This document shows positions 15,714 through 22,652 of a stretch of 41,299 bases of DNA, piece after piece. Below the pieces are notes generated by a model. The model saw only the letters and a program-made list of their open reading frames with translations, did no database searches and was not told the origin of the DNA. The DNA comes from a virus: the IMG/VR virus record IMGVR_UViG_3300044825_001568, positions 1-41,299 of that record; one strand, 5' to 3'. How positions within the stretch are numbered: position 1 is the stretch's first letter; each line of letters starts with the position of its first letter. The translations under genes and the position numbers were made by a program.

Positions 15714-16481
15714 ATGACTCGAACCCGCATTCTGTTTCTTGCGGCGCTGGTCGCCGTGGCACTCGTGCTGCCGCCGTGGGTCGCCCGGCCTCGGGCGGCG
15801 TCGGCGTTCGTGCAGGCGTTTTCCAATCATCTCGTGGTGTCGGGCTCGCCCACGGTGGCGCTCACCGGGGTCACAGCCGGGAATACGCTGGTGTTCTGCG
15901 TCTACATGCAGAGCAACAACCGCACGCTCGACAGCATGAGCGGTGGGTCGAACAGCTACAGCGAAACCGTGGCGCGCACGATCAACACGGGCAGCAACCA
16001 CGCCATGACGATGTGGCGGGCGTTCAACGTGAGCGGCGGCGACTACACGGTCACGCTGACCATGAGCGCGTCGTCCACCTACTCGATTGGCGTGGTGGAG
16101 TTGTCCGGCGTCACCACGACCGATCCGCTCGACTCGGCCCCGGCGGGCGAAGTCGCAGAGCCCGGCCAGACGTTGGATGTTGGACCCACGGCGACGCTCG
16201 CCCAGGCCAACGAAATCCTCGTCGGATGTGGCGGCGGGTCGGTCTCGTCTCGCCCGTTCAACGCGATGAGCGGATGGACGAACCGGGTCGATCTGACGAA
16301 CCCGTATCTGGCGATGTGGACGAAGACGGTCAGCGCCACGACGGCGCAGTCATTGCCGCTTGATACGGCTCCCAATAATCAGTTCATCATCGGCAATCTT
16401 GCCAGCTTCACGGATGCCGGCGGCGGCGGGGGCGGCGGCAGCGCGCCTCGTCTGGGCCTGCTCGGCGTGGGGGGCGCGTGA
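15714..16481 (+). CDS. Secreted beta-sandwich adhesin-like protein
   Basis: 255 residues. Residues 1-31 form a signal peptide with two Arg and a long hydrophobic core (ILFLAALVAVALVLPPWVAR) ending A-A-S-A. The mature part looks like a lectin-like beta sandwich (NTLVFCVYMQSNNRTLDSMS; YSIGVVELSGVTTTDPLDSA), a fold found in surface and fibre proteins. It ends with seven glycines and SAPRLGLLGVGGA, a possible flexible C-terminal tag; the next gene ends similarly (SVPRLRLRGNE). Stop and next start overlap (GTGA). Confidence 0.65.
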   Translation: MTRTRILFLAALVAVALVLPPWVARPRAASAFVQAFSNHLVVSGSPTVALTGVTAGNTLVFCVYMQSNNRTLDSMSGGSNSYSETVARTINTGSNHAMTMWRAFNVSGGDYTVTLTMSASSTYSIGVVELSGVTTTDPLDSAPAGEVAEPGQTLDVGPTATLAQANEILVGCGGGSVSSRPFNAMSGWTNRVDLTNPYLAMWTKTVSATTAQSLPLDTAPNNQFIIGNLASFTDAGGGGGGGSAPRLGLLGVGGA

Positions 16482-18094
16482 TTCGTCGCGTGATCTGGGC
16501 GCTGCTGCTGGTGGCGCTCGCCGCGCCCGCGAGCGCGGCGGAATACTACGTCAACTGTTCAACGGGCAACGACAGCAACAGCGGGGCTATCGGCTCGCCC
16601 TGGCTGACCGTACAGAAGGCCGCGAATACGATGGTGGCGGGGGATACGACCTACGTGCGGGCCGGGACCTGCACGGAGGATGTGATCGGCTTCGCCAACT
16701 CGGGCACGGCGGGCAACCCCATCACCCTGCGTGGCTACCCCGGTGAGACCGCCATCATCGACGCGGGCCACACCACGTCGTTTCCGCCTGATGGCATCGG
16801 GCAGGAGCCCGTGTTCGACATCGACGGCCCGGACTTTATCACGCTGTCGTATCTCACGATCCGGCGCGGGCGCACGTCGAACATCTACATCAGCGACGAC
16901 GTGCAATCGACGGACATCACCATCGATCACTGCATCCTTGAAGACTTCACCACTGGGGATAACGCGGCGTCGATCTACGTCAACAACACGTCCGACAACA
17001 TCGTTATCACGAATAACCTGATCGACGGCTACACGCCTGACCTTCGGGCGAACGTGGCCAGCGGCATCATCCTGTTCTCGGTGCAGGACGTCACCATTGA
17101 GCACAACGAGATTCGCAACGTCATTCAGGGCATCAGTCAGAAATACTCAGCGGCGACGAACTACACGCAGCTGGTGCGCTACAACTACCTGCACACCATC
17201 ACCGATTTCGGGATGCTCTGGTCGGGGCATGACGGCGTCATCTCCCACAACCTACTGGAAGAAACATCGACGGCTGGCGCCTACGGGGCCATCCTGATCT
17301 TCCAGGAGGCGGGCTCGTGCTCGGCGCTCCCGAGCGACGATAATCAGATTCTCCACAACACGATCTACGGCGGCGCGGCGGGGATCGTCCTGAACCAGAG
17401 CACGCTCTGTGACGGCGCGGTCAATACGCTGGTGCGCGACAACATCGTCGCCGAATACGACGGCACCGAGTATCGAGGGCTGGCGATCAGTCCGTATCGA
17501 ACCGATGATCTCGGCTCGACCGTCACCTACAATCTCGTCTATTCGAGCATCGTGACGGGCACGGATGCGTTCGTGGCGAACACCTACTACGAGCTGGCCT
17601 CCCTGCCGGGCACGGTCACGCACTCGAACAACATCAACAGCGCGCCGACTTTCGTGAGTGTGGCAGGGCACGACTTTACGCTGTCTGCCGGGTCGCAGGG
17701 CGAGAACGCCGCGAGCGACGGCACAGACATGGGCGCGGACATGACGTGCGTCGGCATCGACGGCTCGTGCGGCGGGGCGACAGTGCCAGATGCCCCGACG
17801 ATTGGCGCGGTGACGGCGGGTGACGGGCAGTGCTCGGTCGCGTTCACGCCGCCAGGGAACGACGGCGGGGCGACGATCACCGGCTACACGGCCACGTCCA
17901 CGCCCGGCAGCATCACTGGCACCGGGGCGAGCAGCCCGATCACGGTCACGGGCTTGTCGAACGGTACCGGCTACACGTTCACGGTCTACGCGACGAACAG
18001 CGAAGGCAACAGCAGCAACAGCAGCGCCTCGGCGACCTGCACGCCTGTGGCGTCGGCGTCGGTGCCGCGGCTTCGCTTGCGAGGGAATGAGTAG
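16478..18094 (+). CDS. Secreted right-handed beta-helix protein with Fn3 domain, candidate depolymerase/tailspike
   Basis: 538 residues, GTG at 16478 within the previous stop. Residues 1-20 are a signal peptide (VIWALLLVALAAPASA). Residues 21-75 (NDSNSGAIGSPWLTVQKAAN, GDTTYVRAGTC) are the DUF1565-type start of parallel beta-helix proteins, which continue through repeated turns such as DITIDHCILEDF, NIVITNNLIDGY and DVTIEHNEIRNV to about residue 400. A fibronectin type III domain (about 435-525, APTIGAVTAGDGQCSVAFTP) follows. Such helices act on polysaccharides in tailspikes and in bacterial lyases. With its export signal it may be a released capsule depolymerase; substrate unknown. Confidence 0.72.
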   Translation: MIRRVIWALLLVALAAPASAAEYYVNCSTGNDSNSGAIGSPWLTVQKAANTMVAGDTTYVRAGTCTEDVIGFANSGTAGNPITLRGYPGETAIIDAGHTTSFPPDGIGQEPVFDIDGPDFITLSYLTIRRGRTSNIYISDDVQSTDITIDHCILEDFTTGDNAASIYVNNTSDNIVITNNLIDGYTPDLRANVASGIILFSVQDVTIEHNEIRNVIQGISQKYSAATNYTQLVRYNYLHTITDFGMLWSGHDGVISHNLLEETSTAGAYGAILIFQEAGSCSALPSDDNQILHNTIYGGAAGIVLNQSTLCDGAVNTLVRDNIVAEYDGTEYRGLAISPYRTDDLGSTVTYNLVYSSIVTGTDAFVANTYYELASLPGTVTHSNNINSAPTFVSVAGHDFTLSAGSQGENAASDGTDMGADMTCVGIDGSCGGATVPDAPTIGAVTAGDGQCSVAFTPPGNDGGATITGYTATSTPGSITGTGASSPITVTGLSNGTGYTFTVYATNSEGNSSNSSASATCTPVASASVPRLRLRGNE

Positions 18095-18952
18095 ATGATC
18101 CTCCTGACCAGCACGGCCGACTTGCTGCGTGTTACGACGTCCAGCACGGCGAATCTTGACGTCCACGCGTCCTACGTAGACCTGAGCGGGTCCACGGTGA
18201 CACCGGGCCGCACGAATACGACCATCAGCTCGGCCGCAACCACGACGGTCGTGGACAGTCCCGCGTCGTCCACGCAGCGCACGGTGAAGTCGCTGCACAT
18301 CCGCAACCGGCACGCGACCACATCGAACGACGTCACCGTGATTCATACGGACGGGACGACGGCCGTCGAGTTGATCAAGGTCACGCTCCCTGCTGGCTAC
18401 GTGCTGCATTACGACGAGGGCGCGGGCTTTGAGATCCTCGACCAGCTTGGTCGTTCGCTCCAGAACAACGCGGCGGGCAGTCTCGGCGCGGCCGTCAACG
18501 CCCTGAATCTTGTCGTGCTGGCCTCGGACGTGACGAACAACAACGCCACGGCGAACACCATCGCGGACGTCACGGGACTGTCGTTCTCTGTGACGGCGGG
18601 CGAAACGTACATCTTCTGGGCGACGATCTGGTATACGGCGGCGGCCACCACGACGGGCTCCCGGTGGAGTGTGAACGGCCCAGCTTCTCCGACGCGGCTG
18701 GCCTACAGGAGCACGTATTCGCTCACGGCCTCGTCGCAGACGACCAACAGCGGCCTGACGGCGTATGACCTGCCATCGGCGAGTAACGCCAGCAGCGCGG
18801 CCACCACGACTGGCGCGAACGTCGCCGAAGTGCAGGGCATCATCACCCCGTCCGCCAACGGCACGGTGATCATTCGTTTTGCGTCGGAAATCTCGTCTTC
18901 GGCCATCGTCGCCAAAGCGGGCTCCCTGCTCGAATGGTATCGGGTGCTCTAG
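18095..18952 (+). CDS. Phage tail/fibre-region protein with conserved N-terminal module
   Basis: 285 residues, ATG at 18095 directly after the previous stop. The first 115 residues (LLTSTADLLRVTTSSTANLD to HYDEGAGFEILDQLGRSLQ) match a module I know from tail-region proteins of many phages, of unknown exact role. The C-terminal 165 residues look like a jelly-roll (ETYIFWATIWYTAAATTTGS; GTVIIRFASEISSSAIVAKA, ending LLEWYRVL), as in fibre tips. No signal peptide here, unlike the three genes before it. Likely a virion adhesin. Confidence 0.7.
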   Translation: MILLTSTADLLRVTTSSTANLDVHASYVDLSGSTVTPGRTNTTISSAATTTVVDSPASSTQRTVKSLHIRNRHATTSNDVTVIHTDGTTAVELIKVTLPAGYVLHYDEGAGFEILDQLGRSLQNNAAGSLGAAVNALNLVVLASDVTNNNATANTIADVTGLSFSVTAGETYIFWATIWYTAAATTTGSRWSVNGPASPTRLAYRSTYSLTASSQTTNSGLTAYDLPSASNASSAATTTGANVAEVQGIITPSANGTVIIRFASEISSSAIVAKAGSLLEWYRVL

Positions 18953-19135
18953 ATGCTTGGCTGGTTCGATGCCGTGGCTACGCCTGCGGCGTGGTGGGAC
19001 GCCTCGGCGACGAGTCTCGGGCGGTGGGACGGTCTTCTTGTGTCGGCCGATGCCCCGCCGAGCAGCTTTACGGTCGCATGGGCGCGTGGGGCCAACGTGG
19101 TGATCAACGCACGGGCGGGACGGGTGAACGTATGA
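18953..19135 (+). CDS. Small Trp-rich tail-region protein
   Basis: 60 residues, ATG at 18953 right after the preceding stop; its own stop overlaps the next start (ATGA). It contains repeated WFDAV, AWWDAS and RWDGLL units. Short Trp/Asp repeats like these occur in small fibre-cluster proteins of podoviruses, function unknown. Coupling on both sides supports it being real. Confidence 0.62.
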   Translation: MLGWFDAVATPAAWWDASATSLGRWDGLLVSADAPPSSFTVAWARGANVVINARAGRVNV

Positions 19136-20067
19136 TCAAGAACACAGCCGGCCAGCGCGTCGGCGTCCAGATGGTCAGCGCGGCCGATGGCAGCGCGTTC
19201 ACGGGCGCCGTGACGGTGGCCGTGACGGTGGATGCCGGCACGCAGGCCACGGGCTCGGTGGGCTCCGGCGCGTGCGCGCACGAGGGGAACGGCTATCACA
19301 CGTACGCCCCGGCACAGGCCGAGACGAGCGGCGATCTGCTCGCCTTCACCTTCACGGGCGCGGGTGCGATTCCGACGACGGTGCAGATCTACACCGTGAC
19401 GGGGGATGCCTTCGCACGGCTCGGGGCGCCGGCTGGGGCGAGCATCGCGGCGGATCTGCTGGCCATCGACAACCTTGTGGATGATCTCGAAGCGCGGGTG
19501 GGCACGCCCTCGAACCTCGGCGGCGGGGCTACGCTCGCGGCGAACCTTGCGGACATCGAGGCGCAGACCGACGACATCGGCGTGGCCGGCGCGGGCCTCA
19601 CGGCGCTGGCGAGCGCGGCGAACCTGGCCACGGTGGCCGGCTATCTCGATACCGAAGTCGCGGCCATCCTCGCGGCGGTGGACACCGAAGTGTCGGCCAT
19701 CAAGGCGAAGACGGATCAACTGGCGTTCACCACGGCGAATCAGGTGGACGCCCGCGTGCTCACGAACAGCGACAAGACCGGGTACGCCATCGGCACCGGG
19801 GGCATCGGCGCCGCGGCCTTTGCGTCCGGGGCCATCGACGCGGCGGCCCTCAACGCGGATGCCATCGACGAAATCCTCGACGAGCCGATCGGGGACTCGA
19901 CGATCACGATGCGGCAGGCGCTCAAGCTGATGGTGGCGGCCCTGAGCGGCAAGGTGTCGGGTGCCGGCACGGGCACGATCACGTTCCGCAACGCCGGGGA
20001 TACGGTCGATGTCATGGTGGCGTCGGTGAGCGGCGGCAACCGGACGGCTGTGACGAGGACGCTCTGA
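19132..20067 (+). CDS. Tail fibre protein
   Basis: 311 residues. The start (IKNTAGQRVGVQMVSAADGS, then GNGYHTYAPAQAETSGDLLA) is a widespread phage fibre N-terminal domain. Residues 150-235 are a heptad-like region with LASAANLATVAGYLDTEVAA and IKAKTDQLAFT, typical of a trimeric fibre stem. The C-terminal part ends in a small beta domain (GTITFRNAGDTVDVMVASVS) that is common in these fibres. It lies in a run of fibre genes with one-base overlaps. Confidence 0.78.
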   Translation: MIKNTAGQRVGVQMVSAADGSAFTGAVTVAVTVDAGTQATGSVGSGACAHEGNGYHTYAPAQAETSGDLLAFTFTGAGAIPTTVQIYTVTGDAFARLGAPAGASIAADLLAIDNLVDDLEARVGTPSNLGGGATLAANLADIEAQTDDIGVAGAGLTALASAANLATVAGYLDTEVAAILAAVDTEVSAIKAKTDQLAFTTANQVDARVLTNSDKTGYAIGTGGIGAAAFASGAIDAAALNADAIDEILDEPIGDSTITMRQALKLMVAALSGKVSGAGTGTITFRNAGDTVDVMVASVSGGNRTAVTRTL

Positions 20068-20183
20068 TGTTCCCTGACGACATGTTCCCCGACGAGTTCT
20101 TCGACGACGAGTTCTGGCCGCGCGAAGTGACCTTGCCGCCCTTTTCGGACGGTGGCGGCGCGCTGCTGCTGGGGGTGGAGTAA
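20067..20183 (+). CDS. 38-residue acidic/aromatic peptide
   Basis: 38 residues, ATG at 20067 overlapping the previous stop (TGATG). It begins with repeated Phe-Pro-Asp/Phe-Asp-Asp units (MFPDDMFPDEFFDDEFWP), a pattern of very short proteins in phage fibre clusters. Ends one base before the next ATG. Function unknown. Confidence 0.6.
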   Translation: MFPDDMFPDEFFDDEFWPREVTLPPFSDGGGALLLGVE

Positions 20184-20588
20184 ATGCCCTACGTGGACGG
20201 AAAGAGCATCGCGGGCCTGAGCGGCATCGCGGATGAGGTCACGATGATGGCCCACGGGACGCGGCGCGTCCTGGTGGAGCGGGCGCCGATCGACGTGAAC
20301 GCGAGCGGGGCCACGGCGGTCGTGGCGGCGCGGCCGGGCTTCTCGATCGTCGTCGTGGCCTACAGCCTCATGTCGAACGGCGCGGTGAATGCGCACTGGC
20401 GATCGGCGTCCACGCCGATCACGGGGCCGGCCTACATGGTGGAGGCGGGCCGCGGGAAGGTGCTGCCCTACAACCCGAAGGGCTGGGCGGCCACAGCCAT
20501 CGGGGAGGCGTTGAACCTGCATCTGTCGGCCTCGGTGGCGGTGGGCGGGGAACTGACGTTCGTGGCCATCGATTCGGAGGCGTCGTGA
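20184..20588 (+). CDS. Small beta-rich tail/head fibre accessory protein
   Basis: 134 residues, ATG at 20184 immediately after TAA. Residues 30-134 (FSIVVVAYSLMSNGAVNAHW; WAATAIGEALNLHLSASVAV; ELTFVAIDSEAS) resemble a small jelly-roll domain that is found in phage virion accessory proteins. No signal peptide or catalytic motif. The position at the end of the fibre cluster suggests a fibre tip or decoration subunit. Confidence 0.65.
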   Translation: MPYVDGKSIAGLSGIADEVTMMAHGTRRVLVERAPIDVNASGATAVVAARPGFSIVVVAYSLMSNGAVNAHWRSASTPITGPAYMVEAGRGKVLPYNPKGWAATAIGEALNLHLSASVAVGGELTFVAIDSEAS

Positions 20589-20845
20589 TGCGCGCATGGG
20601 TGGCGGGGTGGGTGTGGCGGCTGGCGCAGTGGCTCGAGCCGCGGGACGTGCTGACGGTGCCGGCGCTCTCTCCGGCGCTGCGGGCGACCGCGGGCGAGCT
20701 CGTGGCGCGCGCGGAGCAGTTCGCGGACGGCACGAGCGGCGAGTATCGCCGGGCGTGGGTGTACGGCAAGCTGCGCAAGCGGCATCCCGACGCGTCGAAG
20801 CGGGCGGCATCGCTCGCGATCGAGCTGGCGCTGTTGGCACTCTGA
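20588..20845 (+). CDS. Last late gene; small helical protein, LL-H-holin-like C-terminus possible
   Basis: 85 residues from ATG 20588 (a GTG at 20585 is an alternative), overlapping the previous stop. The N-terminus (RAWVAGWVWRLAQWLEP) is an amphipathic Trp-rich helix. The C-terminal half (GEYRRAWVYGKLRKRHPDAS then AIELALLAL) resembles the C-terminal part of LL-H-type small phage proteins annotated as holins. I consider this a weak resemblance; a fibre-cluster structural role is equally possible. Confidence 0.55.
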   Translation: MRAWVAGWVWRLAQWLEPRDVLTVPALSPALRATAGELVARAEQFADGTSGEYRRAWVYGKLRKRHPDASKRAASLAIELALLAL

Positions 20846-20890
20846 TCGCTAGTCGCCGGAATCAGGCCGGAAGTATCGTGGCGCCGCTGG

Positions 20891-21063
20891 CTACGAACCC
20901 TCTATGATTTCATAGCGGTCGCGGTACGAGTTCGCGGCCTGCCATGCCGCGCGACTCGCGGCGATCTTGTCTCGATTGCGCGCCCATTCTCGGCGATCCA
21001 TTCGCGTCTGAGGCGCCTGATCTTGTCGAGCGCGGCGGCTCTCGTGGCGGCGGTGTGTGGCAT
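20891..21063 (-). pseudogene. Possible frameshifted small basic gene (minus strand)
   Basis: Two overlapping minus-strand frames each look coding over part of their length. From ATG at 21063 one reads ALDKIRRLRREWIAENG and then loses codon bias (stop at 20902). The second, from ATG at 21001 to TAG at 20891, reads MDRREWARNRDKIAASRAAW and QAANSYRDRYEIIEGS with good third-position GC. Together they look like one Arg-rich protein of about 55 residues with a frameshift, similar to short proteins with repeated R-x-W/N-x-D-K-I units found near HNH nucleases. The second frame alone (36 aa) could also be the gene. Confidence 0.35.
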
Positions 21064-21068
21064 GGCAC

Positions 21069-21076
21069 AGTATACC
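21069..21076 (-). promoter_or_regulatory. Leftward extended -10 promoter candidate
   Basis: Read on the minus strand the sequence is TGGTATACT, an extended -10 (TGn plus TATACT). The -35 region is poor, as tolerated with an extended -10. An ATG starts five bases downstream at 21063, so a transcript would be nearly leaderless. Confidence 0.4.
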
Positions 21077-21148
21077 ACGCGAACGGGGCGCGCTTGCCAT
21101 TGGGCTGCGCCCGGCGGGTGGTGCGCCCACAGTGCCCAAAAGAATTTG

Positions 21149-21177
21149 TTGACATCGCAAATGTAGCGCGCTAGAGT
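21149..21177 (+). promoter_or_regulatory. Early rightward sigma70-type promoter
   Basis: TTGACA at 21149-21154, a 17-base spacer, and TAGAGT at 21172-21177. This is the best sigma70-like promoter I found in the window. The first ATG of the early operon is at 21184, six bases after the -10, so transcription should start at or next to the start codon. No ribosome-binding site is present, consistent with a leaderless message. Confidence 0.8.
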
Positions 21178-21183
21178 GTGGGT

Positions 21184-21363
21184 ATGGACCTTCCGGAGAA
21201 ACCAACGCCCGCGCTGATTGCGCTTGCGCGTGCCGTCGTTTCGGAGATGGCGCGCAAGGCGGGCGCGACGAAAAGCCCCGCGCGTGCGGCGGCATCGCGA
21301 CGTAATCTGCAGGCCGCGCGAGACGCGAAGGCGCGGAAGCTGGCGGCACGGAGGACGGCATGA
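21184..21363 (+). CDS. First early gene: small basic helical protein
   Basis: 59 residues from ATG 21184; the GTG at 21178 would lie before the expected transcription start. The product is Ala/Arg/Lys-rich (KAGATKSPARAAASRRNLQA, DAKARKLAARRTA), mostly helical and strongly basic, so nucleic-acid binding is likely. Being the first gene after the early promoter it may be an early regulator or host-takeover factor. It overlaps the next gene by four bases (ATGA). Confidence 0.65.
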   Translation: MDLPEKPTPALIALARAVVSEMARKAGATKSPARAAASRRNLQAARDAKARKLAARRTA

Positions 21364-21458
21364 ATCGGTGGAACCTGCTCAGTTCGCTGGCGGTCATCGC
21401 GGGCGGTGAACTGCTCATCATCGCGGCCATCGTGGGCCGCTTCAAGGGGTGGTGGTAG
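21360..21458 (+). CDS. 32-residue single-helix membrane peptide
   Basis: 32 residues, start ATG at 21360 in the previous stop (ATGA). Residues 6-26 (LLSSLAVIAGGELLIIAAIV) form one transmembrane helix followed by GRFKGWW. It ends directly before the next ATG. Early small membrane peptides in phages often act in exclusion or host inhibition, but no specific role can be assigned. Confidence 0.6.
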   Translation: MNRWNLLSSLAVIAGGELLIIAAIVGRFKGWW

Positions 21459-21605
21459 ATGCGCGCGGCGTTTCAGTGGGCGTTCCTGGTGCTGATTCTG
21501 ACGGCGCTGGCGGCGGCGTTCGTGCGGGCCTGCGACATCGAGGCCGTGAACGACGAGGCGCGGATCAAGCAGCACATCGCGGCGAATCGCGCCGCCCAGA
21601 AGTAG
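21459..21605 (+). CDS. 48-residue single-pass membrane protein
   Basis: 48 residues, ATG at 21459 directly after TAG. Residues 5-24 (FQWAFLVLILTALAAAFVRA) are a transmembrane segment, followed by Cys25 and a charged helix (DIEAVNDEARIKQHIAANRA). The segment before Cys is not a good lipobox because of Arg. Possibly a partner of the preceding membrane peptide. Confidence 0.6.
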   Translation: MRAAFQWAFLVLILTALAAAFVRACDIEAVNDEARIKQHIAANRAAQK

Positions 21606-21610
21606 AACGA

Positions 21611-21633
21611 CCCCGGCGTGGGTAGCGCCGGGG
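21611..21633 (+). other. GC-rich stem-loop before 21663 gene
   Basis: CCCCGGCG (21611-21618) and CGCCGGGG (21626-21633) form a perfect eight-pair stem with loop TGGGTAG, six bases after a stop codon. No T-tract follows. It may attenuate early transcription or stabilise the downstream message. Confidence 0.5.
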
Positions 21634-21662
21634 CCAACCGGCTGCGATGGAGGCAGCCAGAC

Positions 21663-21884
21663 ATGGCCACAGTAGCACAGGGCACGAGTTGGTGGGCAAC
21701 ACGGGAGGCGCAGGAGTCGCGCGACGGCTTCATGGCGGCGCATCGGCAGGAGCTGGAGCGGATCACGACGAACACGGCGCCCGGGGCGAGCGTGGACGCG
21801 CTGGTGCGGCTCCAGTGGTCGATGGGCATGAGCGGCAGCAAGGCCGTGTCGGGCGGCCTGCACGTCGCGTGGAGCGCCCGATGA
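21663..21884 (+). CDS. Small early protein of unknown function
   Basis: 73 residues. ATG 21663 is chosen because GGAGG lies nine bases upstream; an in-frame start at 21618 would lie within the stem-loop region. The sequence (TSWWATREAQESRDGFMAAH) is helical and polar with no recognised motif. It overlaps the next gene (ATGA). Confidence 0.6.
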   Translation: MATVAQGTSWWATREAQESRDGFMAAHRQELERITTNTAPGASVDALVRLQWSMGMSGSKAVSGGLHVAWSAR

Positions 21885-22168
21885 GCGCCGTCGTCGTGCC
21901 ATTCCGTGGGGCGAGTGCGGAGCCTGACGAGTCGTGGCTGACGCAGGAGCGCATCGAGGCGTATTACGTCGCGCTTTCGTTCATGCCGGCCATCGTGGAC
22001 GCCTCGCCGCTGGCGCGGGAGGCGGTGATCGACAAGATGCTGGCGGGCCTGCGGGCGGCGCGCAAGCTGGACGACGCGCTCGACGCGAAGGGCCGTGAGC
22101 AGTGCATCGCGCTCATGCGCTACGACGCCGAGCAGCGGGCCGAGCGGCTGGCGAAGGGCGGCTGGTGA
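21881..22168 (+). CDS. Small helical early protein
   Basis: 95 residues, ATG 21881 overlapping the previous stop. Predicted helical after an N-terminal tail; contains LTQERIEAYYVALSFMPAIV and a regular amphipathic helix DKMLAGLRAARKLDDALDAK. This resembles accessory proteins in phage replication or recombination modules, without a nameable family. It is coupled to the next gene by TGATG. Confidence 0.6.
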   Translation: MSAVVVPFRGASAEPDESWLTQERIEAYYVALSFMPAIVDASPLAREAVIDKMLAGLRAARKLDDALDAKGREQCIALMRYDAEQRAERLAKGGW

Positions 22169-22395
22169 TGCCTATTGCGCACCGCGACGAGACCAGGAAT
22201 CGTCAGTTCGGCGTGAATCGGAACGCGGACGGGACGTGGCCGTATGACGCCATCCATGCCGCGGTGCTGATGGACATCCGCGACGAGCTGAAGCGCCTGA
22301 ACGATCTGCTGCACTGCGTCAACTTCACGCAGATCCCGGCGACGCTGCGCGGTCTGCGGCGCGACATCGCCAAGCTGCAGAAGGCGGCGAAGTGA
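22168..22395 (+). CDS. Small early protein with C-terminal coiled coil
   Basis: 75 residues, start overlapping the preceding stop. Central helix IHAAVLMDIRDELKRLNDLL, one Cys, and C-terminal helix LRGLRRDIAKLQKAAK indicate a small helical bundle or coiled coil. Proteins with the MDIRDELKxLN pattern are common in phage early regions, function unknown. Confidence 0.62.
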   Translation: MPIAHRDETRNRQFGVNRNADGTWPYDAIHAAVLMDIRDELKRLNDLLHCVNFTQIPATLRGLRRDIAKLQKAAK

Positions 22396-22628
22396 TGGCC
22401 GTGCCGAGCATAACGGGGCTGCCCGACAACGACATGGACCGCGACACCGTGAGCGGGAACGCGGGCCGCAGCACGGCCGCCGAGCCGGTGCGCGAACTGA
22501 GCTACGGCGAGACGTTCGCCGCGCTCACCGACGTGATGGCGCGCATCCGGGCGAAGTATCCAGACCAGTTCAAGACGCAGGCCGACGACCCGGAAGGGCT
22601 CGCCGCGCGCCGATGGAGCCAGCGCTAG
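22395..22628 (+). CDS. Small early protein of unknown function
   Basis: 77 residues, ATG 22395 overlapping the previous stop; a GTG at 22392 is possible. The N-terminal 35 residues are polar and probably flexible, followed by helix ETFAALTDVMARIRAKYPDQ. It lies 24 bases before the recombination ATPase and ends the first set of small genes. Confidence 0.58.
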   Translation: MAVPSITGLPDNDMDRDTVSGNAGRSTAAEPVRELSYGETFAALTDVMARIRAKYPDQFKTQADDPEGLAARRWSQR

Positions 22629-22652
22629 CTGGCAGAAAGAGACACGACAGTC

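Larger units (their letters stand above)
20846..21183. promoter_or_regulatory. Control region between late and early operons
   Basis: 338 bases without a plus-strand gene. It holds, from left to right, a possible broken minus-strand gene (20891-21063), a leftward extended -10 (21069-21074), an inverted pair TTGGGC/GCCCAA (21100-21105 and 21134-21139) enclosing two direct copies of TGCGCCC (21106-21112, 21122-21128) with a third related TGCCC, and a rightward promoter (21149-21177). The repeats lie between the two promoters, where an operator would be expected. No T-tract terminator was found for the late operon. Confidence 0.6.

Noticed and set aside
20846-21183. Integrase attachment site or immunity region with repressor
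   Set aside because: No integrase or helix-turn-helix repressor gene is adjacent and no tRNA-like core sequence is visible; there is no positive evidence for lysogeny.
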